In this document: piece after piece, positions 36,262 through 48,393 of the stretch
How positions within the stretch are numbered: the stretch's first letter is position 1
Layout of the letters: every line of letters starts with the position of its first letter
Assembly: GCA_023653785.1 (NCBI GenBank)
Contig: JAMKCH010084956.1
Coordinates: 124,001-188,000, forward strand
DNA: 64,000 nucleotides
Reading direction: 5' to 3'
From: Ophioderma brevispina
Taxonomy: Eukaryota > Echinodermata > Ophiuroidea > Amphilepidida > Ophiodermatidae
The notes under the pieces: model-generated
What the model was told of the DNA's origin: nothing
The model's database searches: none
What the model saw: the letters and a program-made list of their open reading frames with translations, nothing else
Program-made: the position numbers and the translations under genes

Positions 36262-38468
36262 TTGAGGCGCAAAGCCAAATAAGATGGTAATCGGTAATGC
36301 TACCGTAAAGTTAAAGGTTCATTTTCTATCCACAAGCCTCATTCCCCCGAATTACCCTCAAGATATGGAGATATTAAGAACATTATATAGCAATTTTGTA
36401 ATGTATATCTGTTGTTAATCTTTATCACAGTGGCCAATATACCTGTGATAAAAACATTTTTTGGAATTCTTCTGGAATACGCTTTTTTTTCCTAGGATAC
36501 TTTCGAACCATAAACAAAATGTTATGTTGGGATTACGAAATGCCGCTTTCATATAAATGTTCCTACAGATATGTCGCTTTTGTGCATTTCATTTTATTAC
36601 AAAATAGCTATATGAATGAACTGGAAATACCTTTAAATTGTTTATTTGTCAAACGGCGGTTTCTGACTCATTAAAAAAGTGTGGAAAATGACATTGCTCT
36701 GTGCAGGCAAAAGTAATAACAATTGTGGGCATTTATATGACTATCAAGCTTTTATTTATTTATGTATTTTAGAATTCGCAATTTCTACAACTACTATTGA
36801 AAGTAATAATAATACCGACAAATTGGTCATCCATATTATTGTGAATCCTATCGGATGGATTTGACATCAATGAACAACGCAAATGTCTTTGGTATTTCCG
36901 GTTCAACTAGGAGGAAACTACATTTATTTTTGATAGGATTATGATGTACAGGCAAGAATTGATTGATATGTAATAAAAAATGAGTATGTTAGATATTAAA
37001 ATTATATCTTGTGAGCTCTTGTGTTATATAATGGTGGTAAGCCTGACAATCAATAACTTCAACTAACTATTTCATAACGTTTTAATTAAATATGTTTAGG
37101 CAACAAGCGTTATCTTATGCTAACGATTATAAATAATTATCCAAAACAGGTGAATGTTTGAAGTAGTATCCCAAATGGGATAGGCTTTTCTGTGCATTTG
37201 CTATCAGATGGTCAAATTATAGTTTAAAATGTGTAGAGGACAGACCAAAAGTACTAAAGCAGATTGTCTATGGCACTGGAACCTTTAACTAGCAAGTATT
37301 CTAAATATTGAAGTGGTTAAAAACAATAGCCTGCGTAAGAGAACTGAGAGTCCCATTATAAACTCGATAAAGAGTGTACACATTCAATAAAATAGAAAGA
37401 ATATGAGTGTGGCCTTTGCAGCTGATAATAATAACGATACCTCATTCCTGTCCATATTCTAACACCAAAATTGTAAGCTCCTTGTCAACCGGACTGCCAT
37501 TTAGGTAAAAGCACCCGAAGGGTGGGTGGTTTTATTTCTTTATTGAAGATCCGATTCCTATAATTTTCGTACCATAGGATAGCGTAGAGTTTCTTTTCCA
37601 CTGGTATATTATCATTATGTCGTCACTCAGATGTCGTAAGTTAAGGAAGTTATGATCACACTGCTTATATGGTGGAAAATTGATATTTCGTGAGGTGAGA
37701 ATGCAAGGTTCTAACTGACTTGTTGGTCATTTTAAGATATGGACGTTTAATAAATGTATAAACTTAAACAATTTATATATCCTTTTAAAACTTAGTAAAT
37801 GTACATTTAAAAAAAAAGTATCGTTATCTCGCAAAAAAAGTCAGTTAGAACGTTCTAATTCTCAGCTCACGATTTTGTCATTTTAGTGACTCAAAAAATT
37901 TATGATTACAGTACTTAAACTCAAATTGGGATTTTATAAGAACAATAGATAAATAATTATAATTATTCGGTAATTATTATACTTTGCCTGAGCAACTTTT
38001 CAAGGATTTCATTCATGGCATATTTTGTAATAACAAAAATGCGCAACAGCGGCATTAATGTGTCATGATATCTGTAGAAACCTTTATATTAAAGGCATTT
38101 CGTGATCCTAGTATTGTACTTTCTGTTTATGGCTCGACAGATATCCTTGAAAAAAAAGCGCATTCCCAGAATAAATTCCAACGATGCGCTATGTGTTACG
38201 ACGAATGTTTCCATCACATGTACCAATGCCGGCTGTTTATAAAGTTATGTTCGATATACATTACAAAATTGCTCTATATTTCTTGAAGAAACGAACGCGT
38301 CTGTAGATGAAATTAGGCATACATACATTACGTGGATCAACCGTTCAGATGACATTTAAATCTCAATTACTTGGGGTATTTCGGGGAACGAGGCTGTGGA
38401 TAAGGAAATGACTTTCTAACTTTACGGTAGCATTACCAATTACCATATTATTTGGCTCTGCGCCCAAT
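36262..38468. repeat. Inverted repeat pair about 2 kb apart
   Basis: The segment 36262-36365 (GCGCAAAGCCAAATAAGATG, GGTAATGCTACCGTAAAGTT, TCCACAAGCCTC) recurs inverted at 38368-38468. Between them, 37675-37725 and 37838-37890 form a second inverted pair (CTAACTGACTTG against AAGTCAGTTAG). Either two dispersed copies or the ends of one 2.2-kb element. Confidence 0.5.
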
Positions 38469-38479
38469 CGTAATATTTA

Positions 38480-41290
38480 TTTATATCTCACAGATCGATA
38501 GCGCAATACCCTGGAGATATGAATATTCCCCGTAGCGTTGTGTTGTGTTTAATCCCCGTTTGTGTTTAATATTATTGAACATTTCTATGACATCTGCTGT
38601 AATTCTCAGCGATTTACAACATAACGGCTATATTTGTTTGCTCATGCAATAATCTACGGGATACAAGTGTAAACACGATTAATACACTAAATATGAATTT
38701 ATCAAAGCTAGGAAATATGATGAAGAATAACATCATCAATTGTATTTTTACTACATTACAAAAATCCTTAACACACCCGTGAAAAAATGCAAGGCAACGA
38801 TGGATGGGTATTTGTTGACATACGAATTACGATAGAAACACGCGGAGATTTATGTTGTAGAAAAGGTCGATTAATCATTTGGTTCCTGAAAGGAAGGTGG
38901 TGTGCGTAGCAGTATCCCACAACTGACAGATGCACCTACATGTTAGTTTAGGACTGGAGGAAATTGGTTACCTAATTTTAAACTGTTAAAGGTACAATAA
39001 AATCATACTGAGTAGATTGTTTAACCACAACAATAAGAAAACTAATGCAATTGCTTAATAGTAACATTTGCCTAGTTTAGGTAATAGAAAAGAGTGTGTG
39101 TTTTATTCGCTTTAGAAAGTATCGTAACAAAGCTAACCCCTTGAATTAGTGCAGCTGAAAGAAAAGAGAAAACGAAATCTAAATCTTGTAATGCATTTGA
39201 TTTCTTACGCATTATAGGCTGGGGATTTAGGTCACATTGTGACGCCAGATAACTGGAAAATTAAAACGGTAATAAGTCAGAAGAACCTTAGGGTTTTCAG
39301 TAATTCTATCCGTTTCTAATTATAGATAGAAGCCGAAAGCCTATTCTTAAAACGTAGAACCCCTATCTCAACATGCTCAAACAAGATATCTATGTACTGC
39401 CAAATAATTGTTTACATGATCAAATGAAAATTAATCTGTATATACTTGAAAATTATATCAAAATGTTTAGCTTACCAGGGTGGGATAATTTTATTTTTTC
39501 TTCTCATGTAATCGAGGGCAGGCATCTATCTCGGTTCGTCTATTTTGTACTTCCTCTAGTTTTACGAATATCATGTTTACAGACGATTTGAAGCACGTGT
39601 GGATAGTGGAGCTTTCTTTAGATAATTGCCAATTTTACTTTTGACGACATTTTCTTCTAATTTTCCCAACCTTTTAAATGTGGTTCATGCTTCAAAACAG
39701 GTCGACTTTGAATATTTAAATTTTAGGCAATAAATCAACACTCTGCATTTTGCATGTTCTAACCGGGGTTCTAACGGTATTGTTATTCCCTCCTTCGACT
39801 ATAATGCAAGATACACCACTATTTAGTAGATGCATGCGGGGATGCATAAGATTCCGAATGTTATAGTCTTCATTGATTTCGATGGAGTTGCCTAACATTC
39901 ATTTTAGAAATACGATATAGGTATTTATTTGCATCCCAAACTGAGACTTTTCCTTTTCTTGTTCATTGATATCACCATGCTACCGGGCCTTGCCAATCGT
40001 TGTATTTTATCTAGAGGGGACATTAATGGTATCCAACATGTACGTGTTCGTCCCACATACTTTTTTATGGTAACAAGAAATGTATACACGTAATAAAATA
40101 GTCCCGTGCTCCAATCATGTCACCGTATTTTACAAGATTCAATGTTTGCATTGCGTGAAATGTCCAGGTGCAATTGCAGAGACGTTTCTTATTATATGCA
40201 AGCTGGTACTATTTCATGCTACTTTTCTACTTGCTGCTGAATCCGGAGGGCAATGACATCACCGCCCTCATTCCTCATGCATGCACCTGTCGTGCTGTTG
40301 GCATATTTTGAGCATTTATTCGGCGGCTTGTCTTGGGATTATGGCTTTGTCTTGGTTATTACATGGGAGTACTTTTGTCTGTAGAGCTTGTGAAAGAGAT
40401 TGATCTGAATAGTGCAAGGTGGTTTAACCTATTAGTGTACGTGTAGCACCCGCGTACATCAATGTGCGTAAAAATGGCATTTTTGCCTGGAAAATATGCA
40501 AATTCTATTATTGAAGTGGGCTTGTAGCACGGGTTCATCACAGTGTTTGAGAATATTTTTCCTGTAGTACCCACGCTTATCCTAAACTGGTTTGAAGAGT
40601 ACCTGGGGTCCCCTCGCAAAACTCTTAAATCTACGCGAAAACTACGTCACTCTGAATGGAACAAATGCATCTTTAGTGTGTCTAATAAATATGATGTGAT
40701 TTGCATGATTTTCGCCCTCTATGAAATCTATCAACAGTGTTTTTCTGTTGTTATACTTCTTCCTGCATAGAATCCGAAACTTTCATCAGCACGTTATGCA
40801 ATTATCGCCAGTTAGGCAAGACCACCCCTTTTCAATATCCGCCAATGGGATTTACACAGTAAGCCAAAATGATTGAGGGGAGAAAAGTTGGTATGAACAT
40901 TATAGTATAGCGCTCTTACCATAAATCATAGATTGCATAAAGTATACACTTTGTGAATCCTTGTATCATGCAGGCCTATACACCGGAATTTTGGGGTGGG
41001 CGGAACGTCGAAAAGTGGATTTAAACAAAAAAAGAATCTGCGCTTTGCGTAGATAGTTTCGTAAAAGTGGATCTTAGCTCCACCTCTCCAAAATGTCCAT
41101 TGTGAGTTTGAAACCTCACACCAAAAAGTGGGAGTTTTTATAAGGCTATATGTTAACAACAAACGATCACAGTTAATTGATCTCAAAGAGGGTGCAAGTC
41201 ATGAGATTCACAGCACAATTTTTTTTTGAGACACAATTTAATATAAAAATATCTATTATGTGGGACATATGCATGAGTTAGCACACATGT
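38480..41290. other. No gene assigned; one possible minus-strand exon
   Basis: A minus-strand frame at 39716-39898 has balanced codon use and reads GNSIEINEDYNIRNLMHPRM at its start, later EGGNNNTVR, but has only a weak acceptor and no good donor. The remainder shows nothing recognisable. Confidence 0.25.
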
Positions 41291-41454
41291 AGTGTTACGT
41301 ATGTATCGCAGACGGACCTCCAGCTTGGTTCATGTCATCGCCCGTCCAACGAAGCGGAATATCTATGCCGTTCTTGATACTGTTGTTATTGTTATTGGTG
41401 GTGCTATATTTCTTATTTTTGTATTAAATTTGCAAACTTATATTTCTTTTCTAG

Positions 41455-41566
41455 AAACGCTGCTTCAAGAATGTCAGATACTTCCAAATGGAATGTTGAC
41501 GATCAAATTCCCAGGTTTCAACTGTCAGAACTCTTAAAAAGATTGCAAGAAGAATCAACTCATTGA
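41455..41566 (+). CDS. Candidate last coding exon of the neuropeptide precursor
   Basis: After acceptor TATATTTCTTTTCTAG the first base completes the AG left by exon 1 to give Arg. Then 36 codons run to TGA at 41564-41566. The product is Ser/Asp/Glu/Lys-rich, includes SKWNVDDQIPR and ends in an amphipathic FQLSELLKRLQEESTH, typical of a C-terminal connecting peptide. No Cys is present, arguing against a luqin-type precursor, which has two. The whole precursor would be about 90 residues. A consensus donor (ATA/GTAAGT) follows the stop by five bases, suggesting an intron in the 3' UTR. An overlapping frame (41292-41537) is also open but crosses the acceptor. Linkage to exon 1 is inferred from phase and protein character only. 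Confidence 0.45.
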
Positions 41567-42199
41567 TAATAGTAAGTAGGAATACCGGCAGATATTTTTC
41601 ACTTCAGAATGGTTATTCCTTTCTCCCACGTGTATAGCTCATTGTGCACTTCATATTATCATGACCTTTTGCCTGCTAACATACTAATACATTACATTAT
41701 TATTTTCATGAATGGATTTTTACACAATTCATATACAACCCTTTGGTATTATTTCGGCATTAGTTTATTTAACTCACAGGGTTAATCCTTTCATATTTAG
41801 AAAGAGGTTGTATTAAGGTTCATTTCAAGCACGTCATTCAAATTCCAAGAACCATAGAAAGCGCAATAGTATCTGGGTAAAAGATGTAAACACATTTGAA
41901 ATTTTCTAGCTGACATTAATATTTCACTAAAGAAAAAGAAAACAAAGTGCCATGCGAAACTAAAGGGAAAATGGCAAACATATCAATTACCACTTGGAAA
42001 CGGCGGATAGAAATGTAAGTAGCATTATGGTGGCCTTTTTGTCAAACAAATTCTGTTTGTTTCCAATGGCTTATTAGGTAATTTAGTTAAGTTCTCATTT
42101 CCCTTTCATAGGTCGAGTGCTTGCGCACCGCAAAATTAAGTGTCTATAGAGTTTTATCCCGTTGACTTATAGTCATTTTGTGTCCTGTTATGCGATCAA

Positions 42200-42213
42200 A
42201 ATAAATTAATAAA
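42200..42213 (+). terminator. Possible polyadenylation signals
   Basis: Two overlapping AATAAA motifs, at 42200-42205 and 42208-42213, are the first I see on the + strand after the stop at 41566. If used, the 3' UTR would be about 650 bases. Confidence 0.3.
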
Positions 42214-42387
42214 TTTAGCTTCATTAAATCGCAATCATGTCATTGCGCTTGATTACTACGAAATCATTGGATTCATGCTAGCTTCTAATAGGCGACTGTC
42301 GTTTAAGCACACAAACATATCGATATTTCGATTACGACACCCCGATATGATAGCAGTTGTTATCCGGGGTTGCTATCTCAGGCTGGC

Positions 42388-42478
42388 CGCAAGAGGACTC
42401 GAACCCACAAGCTTTAGATCACAAGTCTAGTGTCCTTCTATTCAGGCGCGTAACCAGACCTGAGCCTCCGGGGTGGCA
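42388..42478 (-). repeat. tRNA-derived SINE head or tRNA pseudogene
   Basis: On the minus strand GGCTCAGGTCTGGTTACGCG resembles a polymerase III A-box/D-arm, and GGTTCGAGTCC matches the B-box GGTTCRANYCC, at tRNA-like spacing. A 7-base loop CTTGTGA between imperfect stems would give anticodon TGT (Thr). The T-stem has mismatches and no clean acceptor stem is seen, so a functional tRNA is unlikely. Confidence 0.5.
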
Positions 42479-42576
42479 AGACTCAAGAAGTTCCCCAATT
42501 TTTTCCGGCTCGCTACGCTCGCCGGGTAGACCCATATTTTTTTCACTAGGTTCGAAATTCTGAAGGGGGGGGATAA

Positions 42577-42827
42577 TTGCTTTACTTCTCCGTCCCTTTA
42601 CCTCCTCTTTCGTCTCTCCTTCCCCTTTCCTTCTCTCTTTTCCCTTTTCTTCTCTTTTCCCTTCTCCTTCCCCTTTCCTTCTCTCTTTTCCCTTCTCCTG
42701 CCCCTTCCCTTCTCTTTCTCCCTCTTCTTCCCCTTCTTCTCGTCCCCATTTTACTCCTTCTCCGTCCCCATTTTAGTTGTCCGGGGGGTCAGTCTGCCCC
42801 CCCGCCACCCCGCTGGTTACGCCACTG
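42577..42827. repeat. Pyrimidine tract and hAT-like end
   Basis: About 180 bases of CTTCTC/CCCTTTCC repeats on the + strand are followed by GGTTACGCCACTG at 42815-42827, which on the complement is a CAGTGGCGTAACC tip as in hAT MITEs. No matching left tip was found. The 89-codon Ser/Leu/Pro frame is an artefact. Confidence 0.6.
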
Positions 42828-42992
42828 CTTCTATTTATTTATGTGATTTATGAAAGTGGCTTACATTTATATACTATGATAATATATATTTAAGTACAAT
42901 AATTAATGCTTTTAAATGTTGATGAATTTGGCCAAGTGAGATAATTCATGAAATCAAGCTATGACATTTTGTGTATTTACACTATTTGCACT

Positions 42993-44562
42993 CACTGTTA
43001 ACACGTTTATTAACATTTTTAAGCTTGTTGGTTACAATTTTAATCAACCTAGGATTACCAGGTGAAGCACACATTTGTTGGTTAAAACCGTAATCAAAAT
43101 TAATATCTGGTTGTTTAAAACTTTATTCAACTGTTGGATACTTCTATTTGCTCAATGTTGGTTAAAAGGATTTTGGTTAAACTAAAAACAGATTGTTGGT
43201 TAAAATGTTAATCATTTGTTGGTTATTATTATTAATACTTAATATGGGGTTGGTTAAAACTAAATCATTTGTTTAAGCATTTGTTGGGTTATTCCACCAT
43301 GTAATATTTCACAGAACTAGTTTGAAGTCTTGTCTGTAGTCTATGTCAATACTTCAATGAGGGATTATATAGAGCAGGGGTGTCCAACCTTTTTGGCACA
43401 GGGGCCGCATTGGTTAAATCCACAACTATTGCGGGCCGCAAACAAGTAATCGGGAGTCTCACGTTTGGTGTATGACGTACCTACAAAGGCTTCGAAGTAG
43501 GACCCATATCTATACCAATATGTTTGCCGAAAAGGGGAGTCATAGCAATAGAAGAGATGCATATTTTTTGGTCAAATTTAACACAATTTTCCATTTTGTT
43601 GACCTTTTCAGTAAATTTGGGAAAAAGGGCCTTCATTTTTAAGAATTGGACTAATTTTTCACCCCACAATTTTTCGAAAATTTTGGTTCAGATTGATGAA
43701 ATTGGACTATTTCCAACAATAAGTTCGGTTGCATATTGGGAAATTGACTAATTCAAATGATTTTTTTTCCAAAATCTATTATTTAAAGATATTTATGCTT
43801 TTTAATTTTTTCTGGGATATCCCTCGTGTGGCCGCATGAAGCTCTTAGTCGGGCCGCAAATGGCCCGCGGGCCCGCAGTTGTACACCCTGAATATGAGCT
43901 TTATTCGGTCAGGTATATAATCTCTTATTCACTGGCCGCTCATTGAAGTCTTGACTGTGACCCTAGACTAGACTATTAAACCCTGTCGAATTTTCAGCGA
44001 CGAAAGTGAGTAGCTGTGAGTCTCCGAGTCTCACAAGATCCTGAAAATGCCAAAATATAGTCTCCGTGCAACCCAAACCGTTGTGAGGCAAGGCTGAAAC
44101 CGATCAAGAAAAGTCTGGAGTATATAGGCAATGCCCTGACTCATATCACTGAATTAGCGACGTCGTCACGCTCTCGAAACCGGTCGTGTTTGATTTTGCC
44201 AGACGACGACTGTCGCCTCGCTTTCAAATTGGTCATGTGACCGATATTTTAATAAACATTGTGCAAAATAGATGATTTTACCATCACGGATAAAGATTTA
44301 ACCCACAATTGAAAATTTAACAGAAGAATATTCAGATACGTGTTTTTTTGGTATTTTTAATCTGTTGTTTGTTAAGAAAATGCTTGGCGTTTCATAAATT
44401 AACCTACGTTGATATCTTTTATCACCAACACACGTTTCAATCTTTAATCAACACAATATTAAATGACACGTTTAATCAACTCGTGTTTTTTAAGCAACGT
44501 TGTGCGATTTTTAATCAATCAACTATTAATAATCCGTGTTGTTAATACCTGTTTTAACAGTG
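42993..44562. mobile_element. Foldback element with TTGGTTAAAA arms
   Basis: The left arm (to about 43290) repeats GTTGGTTAAAAC and AATCATTTGTTGG words. The right arm (about 44290-44562) holds the inverted forms (TTTAATCAAC, TTAACCTACGTTG). The tips CACTGTTAACACG and, on the complement, CACTGTTAAAACAGG agree. The centre contains a complete hAT MITE and about 400 bases of other sequence. Confidence 0.6.
43375..43890. mobile_element. hAT-Charlie-like MITE
   Basis: Starts CAGGGGTGTCCAACCTTTTT and ends in CCCGCAGTTGTACACCCTG. It has GGGGCCGCATTGG near the left and GGGCCGCAAATGGCCCGCGG near the right, the familiar terminal pattern of Charlie-type hAT non-autonomous elements. Any target duplication is degraded. 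The small open frames inside are not genes. Confidence 0.85.
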
Positions 44563-44569
44563 TAGATAG

Positions 44570-45600
44570 AAACCCGCTATCGAACCGATCTTTAAACACG
44601 CATGTACTTTTTGCATGCGTCTAAGCTATTTGCGTGTATCTTCAACAAAATTGTTTCATTATATCACATATATTTCTACAAATGGACTTGGATTCCAAAG
44701 AAAACAAATACTTAGGATATTTAGTTTAGCATGTAAATTGTATGCACAGATGGATGTAAACTTGCATAATTGGCGGTAAAATGGCGTATTTTCGCAGTAT
44801 TTTATTTTGCTTGATTTTGAAGGTGAAATACACAGCATTAGGAATATTTTAACATAAAACAGAATGGCAAATGGGTGCAAAAACATTATAAAATATGATA
44901 TTACACTGTTTGCTAATTTATGATTTCCTATTGACAGGCAGCCATAACTTTACAGATTAAAAAAAAAAACAGTCTAAAATCATCCTTGATGTATGATTTG
45001 GGCTGAAGGGTGTGTTTGTTGGTTTGTCTAGTGTACCTTCAAGTTTACAAAAATCGACAAAATGCCCAATTGACAGCACAGAAAATCTAACAAATCTATA
45101 AATTGCTAACGTTTCAAGTAAATTTACGAAGGTTTCTAACAGTGTGCCCATCTTTCCGTATTTAAGTGTAGCTTACGTTGATGACAATCATGAGTTTAGA
45201 AACATAACCTCAGTCTTATTAATTTGTCAATCATTAGTAATGATTTGACAACGTGTTTTTTTGTTTCTTTTTTTTCTAGGAATCACCTAATTGCATGCAA
45301 TTTTTTCTTAAACTTATTAAATGTCTTCAAAAACCTGTTATTTTCGCTGAAGGTTTGTAACATCAAACCGCAAAGCATATGCACATTTGCTAAACTGGCC
45401 ATTTTCCTTTCATACTACACGGGTTTCATGTTCTAAACGTAATCACATCTGTCAACAGTAGATCATTAATAAAGACATCAATCAAAACCACACCTGAAAG
45501 CAATTTAAGTTCTCAGTCAAGCATAGGTAAATGGTTTGAACTATAATGATACTAATGGTGCTCAGTGACATACCGTATTTTATTAACTTTATATCTTTTT
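44570..45600. other. No gene recognised
   Basis: A+T-rich. A good acceptor-like TTTCTTTTTTTTCTAG ends near 45280, but the open frame after it is short and unrecognised. Confidence 0.35.
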
Positions 45601-45625
45601 GTAGGTGATGTTTCGTCAGATGTAA

Positions 45626-45823
45626 ATGAGGTACTACCCCGCTGCTCGTTACTTTAAACCCCTGGCATATGACAATTTGGATACCCGGAAGACACACAGA
45701 ACTCACTCACCGTTGTGGCTTGAACTGGATTCATTCAATCTGCATGTGGATATGGACACTTCACCGTCTACACCAATCAGCTTTGAAACCTTGAGAATAA
45801 AGTCATCACAGTTTAATTGTTAA
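45626..45823 (+). CDS. Possible small coding exon, unknown
   Basis: A 65-codon frame starting MRYYPAARYFKPLAYDNLDT and ending SQFNC-stop. Composition and codon use look protein-like, including LWLELDSFNLHV. An in-frame TAA directly precedes the ATG, so it would have to be an initiating ORF. A good acceptor (ATCTTTTTGTAG) ends at about 45603; in another frame that exon would end PRCSLL-stop near 45653. The two readings are exclusive and neither is supported by homology I recognise. Confidence 0.2.
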   Translation: MRYYPAARYFKPLAYDNLDTRKTHRTHSPLWLELDSFNLHVDMDTSPSTPISFETLRIKSSQFNC

Positions 45824-46152
45824 TTACTTTGTTAACGTTTTAAACGTAACATTATTTTAACAACATCTGTCTAACGATTATGTTTAAAGAAAAATGCTTC
45901 ATATATGCCTTATTGCTATTGACTACAGATTAAAGAAGTTTAACACAACTCATCTGTATAATTAATTTGAATAGGTATACAGACTTATTCAATAACTAGC
46001 CATGTTGGTGAATTACAGAGACGTATTCCAGGACTACAATACCATCAAGTGTCAATAATCCTTGTGCAAATGTATCGTAGTCCTGAAATGTGTGTATCTT
46101 GTCCACCAATACGGCTGGTGACGGTCATATTGAACAGGGGTCTAAAACCATG

Positions 46153-48360
46153 GGTCTAGTTTAATTACAGTTAAGTATTTCTTTGACACAAACCATGTAA
46201 CTCATGATGTTATATATTCAACCGTGGTCAGTTCTTTTGCAAAGGGATTTCAAAGAAGTTGGCTTTTTGAAAGACCCCCTCAGATTAAGTTAATTTTGTT
46301 TTGCATTTAAACAATTTTGATGGTTTGGTATATTTATTACGGGTTATGTGTTCTATAATTTTAAATCTTGAAATAATTGAAGTTCCATTGAAGGACAAAT
46401 TTTATGATAAAACGAGGAAGCAGCGATACAAATTTCAAAAACGATAAAATATATAAAACAATTCAAAACAACGGGAACAAAATATTTTGATTGCGGTTTT
46501 AAAGGTCCCAGGAAATGAGATGATAAACCTACTCCAAATCTTTTAGGGGACATTCCATTCCAATAAACAGGGTCAGAAAAAAGAATACACTACCAGTGAC
46601 ATCATTAGTGATCATTATTGATTTTCAGTCAGTGTCATGAATAGATTCACGCAAGTCACCTGGAATTTTCTATTACTCTCCCAAAATCAATAGCATCCCA
46701 ATTGATGTCATCGCCAACCCAAATATTGAATGCTTTCCGGCCCCTCCTTGTAGACTTGACACAAACCACATCAATTCTATTTACATTTCCTGGGACCTTT
46801 AAGGGGTTCCACTAGAGTGGTTTGGAGTGTATCTTTGATACGCTATTTTAAGCAAACCACGTGTAGCACTGATACATATAGCACACAGTTTGGAATGTGT
46901 TTTTATATCAGAGCTACACTTAGTTCTCTTAATATAGCCAATCAAAGATGCAATCAAAACCACCCTAGGGATACCTTTAATGCTGGGTTGACGTTATGTT
47001 TTCGGTCCCAAATTCACATATTGTGATATGATAATAAGTAAACAAATTTTAGGTCGCCTTGGTTTATACTTTATCGGCAGACGTCTGCAGACGCTAGTCT
47101 TTCGAACATGCTTTGCACGCGGGATGCATGAACATACGCGTTGCGTAAAAAGCATGTTTGAAAGGCTAGCGTCTGCAGACGTCTGCCTGTGAAGTATAAA
47201 CCAAGGCGACCTAAAATTTATATACTTATTATCATATCACAATATGTTTTTTTTTTTTTTTTTTTTGGTCTAGTTTAATTACAGTTAAGTATTTCTTTGA
47301 CACAACCCATGTAACTCATGATGTTATATATTCAACCGTGGTCAAGTTCTTTTGGCAAAGGAATTTTCACAAGAAGTTGGCTTTTTGAAAGACCCCCTCA
47401 GATTAAGTTAATTTTGTTCTTGCATTTAATACAATTTTGAGTTTGGTATATTTATTACGGTGTTAATGTTGTTCTATAACTTTTAAATCTCTGAAATCAT
47501 TGACGTTCCATTGGAAGGACAAATTTTATGATAAAACGAGGAAGCAGCGATACAAATTTCAAACGATAAAATATATAAAACAATTCAAAACAACGGGAAC
47601 AAAATATTTTGATTGCGGTTTTAAAGGTCCCAGGAAATGAGATGATAAACCTACTCCAAATCTTTTAGGGGACATTCCATTCCAATAAACAGGGTCAGAA
47701 AAAAGAATACACTACCAGTGACATCATTAGTGATCATTATTGATTTTCAGTCAGTGTCATGAATAGATTCACGCAAGTCACCTGGAATTTTCTATTACTC
47801 TCCCAAAATCAATAGCATCCCAATTGATGTCATCGCCAACCCAAATATTGAATGCTTTCCGGCCCCTCCTTGTAGACTTGACACAAACCACATCAATTCT
47901 ATTTACATTTCCTGGGACCTTTAAGGGGTTCCACTAGAGTGGTTTGGAGTGTATCTTTGATACGCTATTTTAAGCAAACCACGTGTAGCACTGATACATA
48001 TAGCACACAGTTTGGAATGTGTTTTTATATCAGAGCTACACTTAGTTCTCTTAATATAGCCAATCAAAGATGCAATCAAAACCACCCTAGGGATACCTTT
48101 AATGCTGGGTTGACGTTATGTTTTCGGTCCCAAATTCACATATTGTGATATGATAATAAGTAAATAAATTTTAGGTCGCCTTGGTTTATACTTTATCGGC
48201 AGACGTCTGCAGACGCTAGTCTTTCGAACATGCTTTGCACGCGGGATGCATGAACATACGCGTTGCGTAAAAAGCATGTTTGAAAGGCTAGCGTCTGCAG
48301 ACGTCTGCCTGTGAAGTATGAACCAAGGCGACCTAAAATTTATATACTTATTATCATATC
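46153..48360. repeat. 1.1-kb tandem duplication joined by poly-T
   Basis: Sequence from GGTCTAGTTTAATTACAG at 46153 recurs at 47267 (offset 1114-1122). The first 250-300 bases of the copies differ by single-base indels; the following 700 or more are essentially identical, including the whole of 46817-47026 and 47939-48148. A run of about 21 T (47246-47266) forms the junction. Either a very recent duplication or a false assembly duplication. Confidence 0.85.
46992..47246. mobile_element. Hairpin MITE, right end missing
   Basis: Same palindrome as 48114-48393 but cut off at the poly-T junction inside CACAATATG. Confidence 0.75.
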
Positions 48361-48393
48361 ACAATACGTGAATTTGGGACCGAAAACATAACG
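48114..48393. mobile_element. Complete 280-base hairpin MITE
   Basis: Begins CGTTATGTTTTCGGTCCCAA and ends in its complement TTGGGACCGAAAACATAACG. The arms match almost throughout, including AGGTCGCCTTGGTTTATAC and GCAGACGTCTGCAGACGCTA, around a short loop near AACATACGCG. Non-coding. Confidence 0.85.

Larger units (their letters stand above)
28737..41454 (+). other. Inferred 12.7-kb intron of the neuropeptide gene
   Basis: Runs from the donor GTGAGA to the acceptor TATATTTCTTTTCTAG. It holds a duplicate exon 1, several MITEs, and minus-strand exon-like segments at 34335-34640 and 35643-35761. If those are a real gene, it lies nested and antisense. The intron is an inference from phase compatibility, not from transcripts. 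Confidence 0.4.

Noticed and set aside
41292..41537. 81-codon + ORF overlapping the proposed exon 2
   Set aside because: It crosses the strong acceptor at 41454 and has no signal or domain. The phase-compatible frame gives a more protein-like tail, though the alternative is not excluded.
46817..48148. Two identical 69-codon ORFs (46817-47026 and 47939-48148) as a conserved gene pair
   Set aside because: Identity reflects the whole 1.1-kb duplicated block, not coding constraint.
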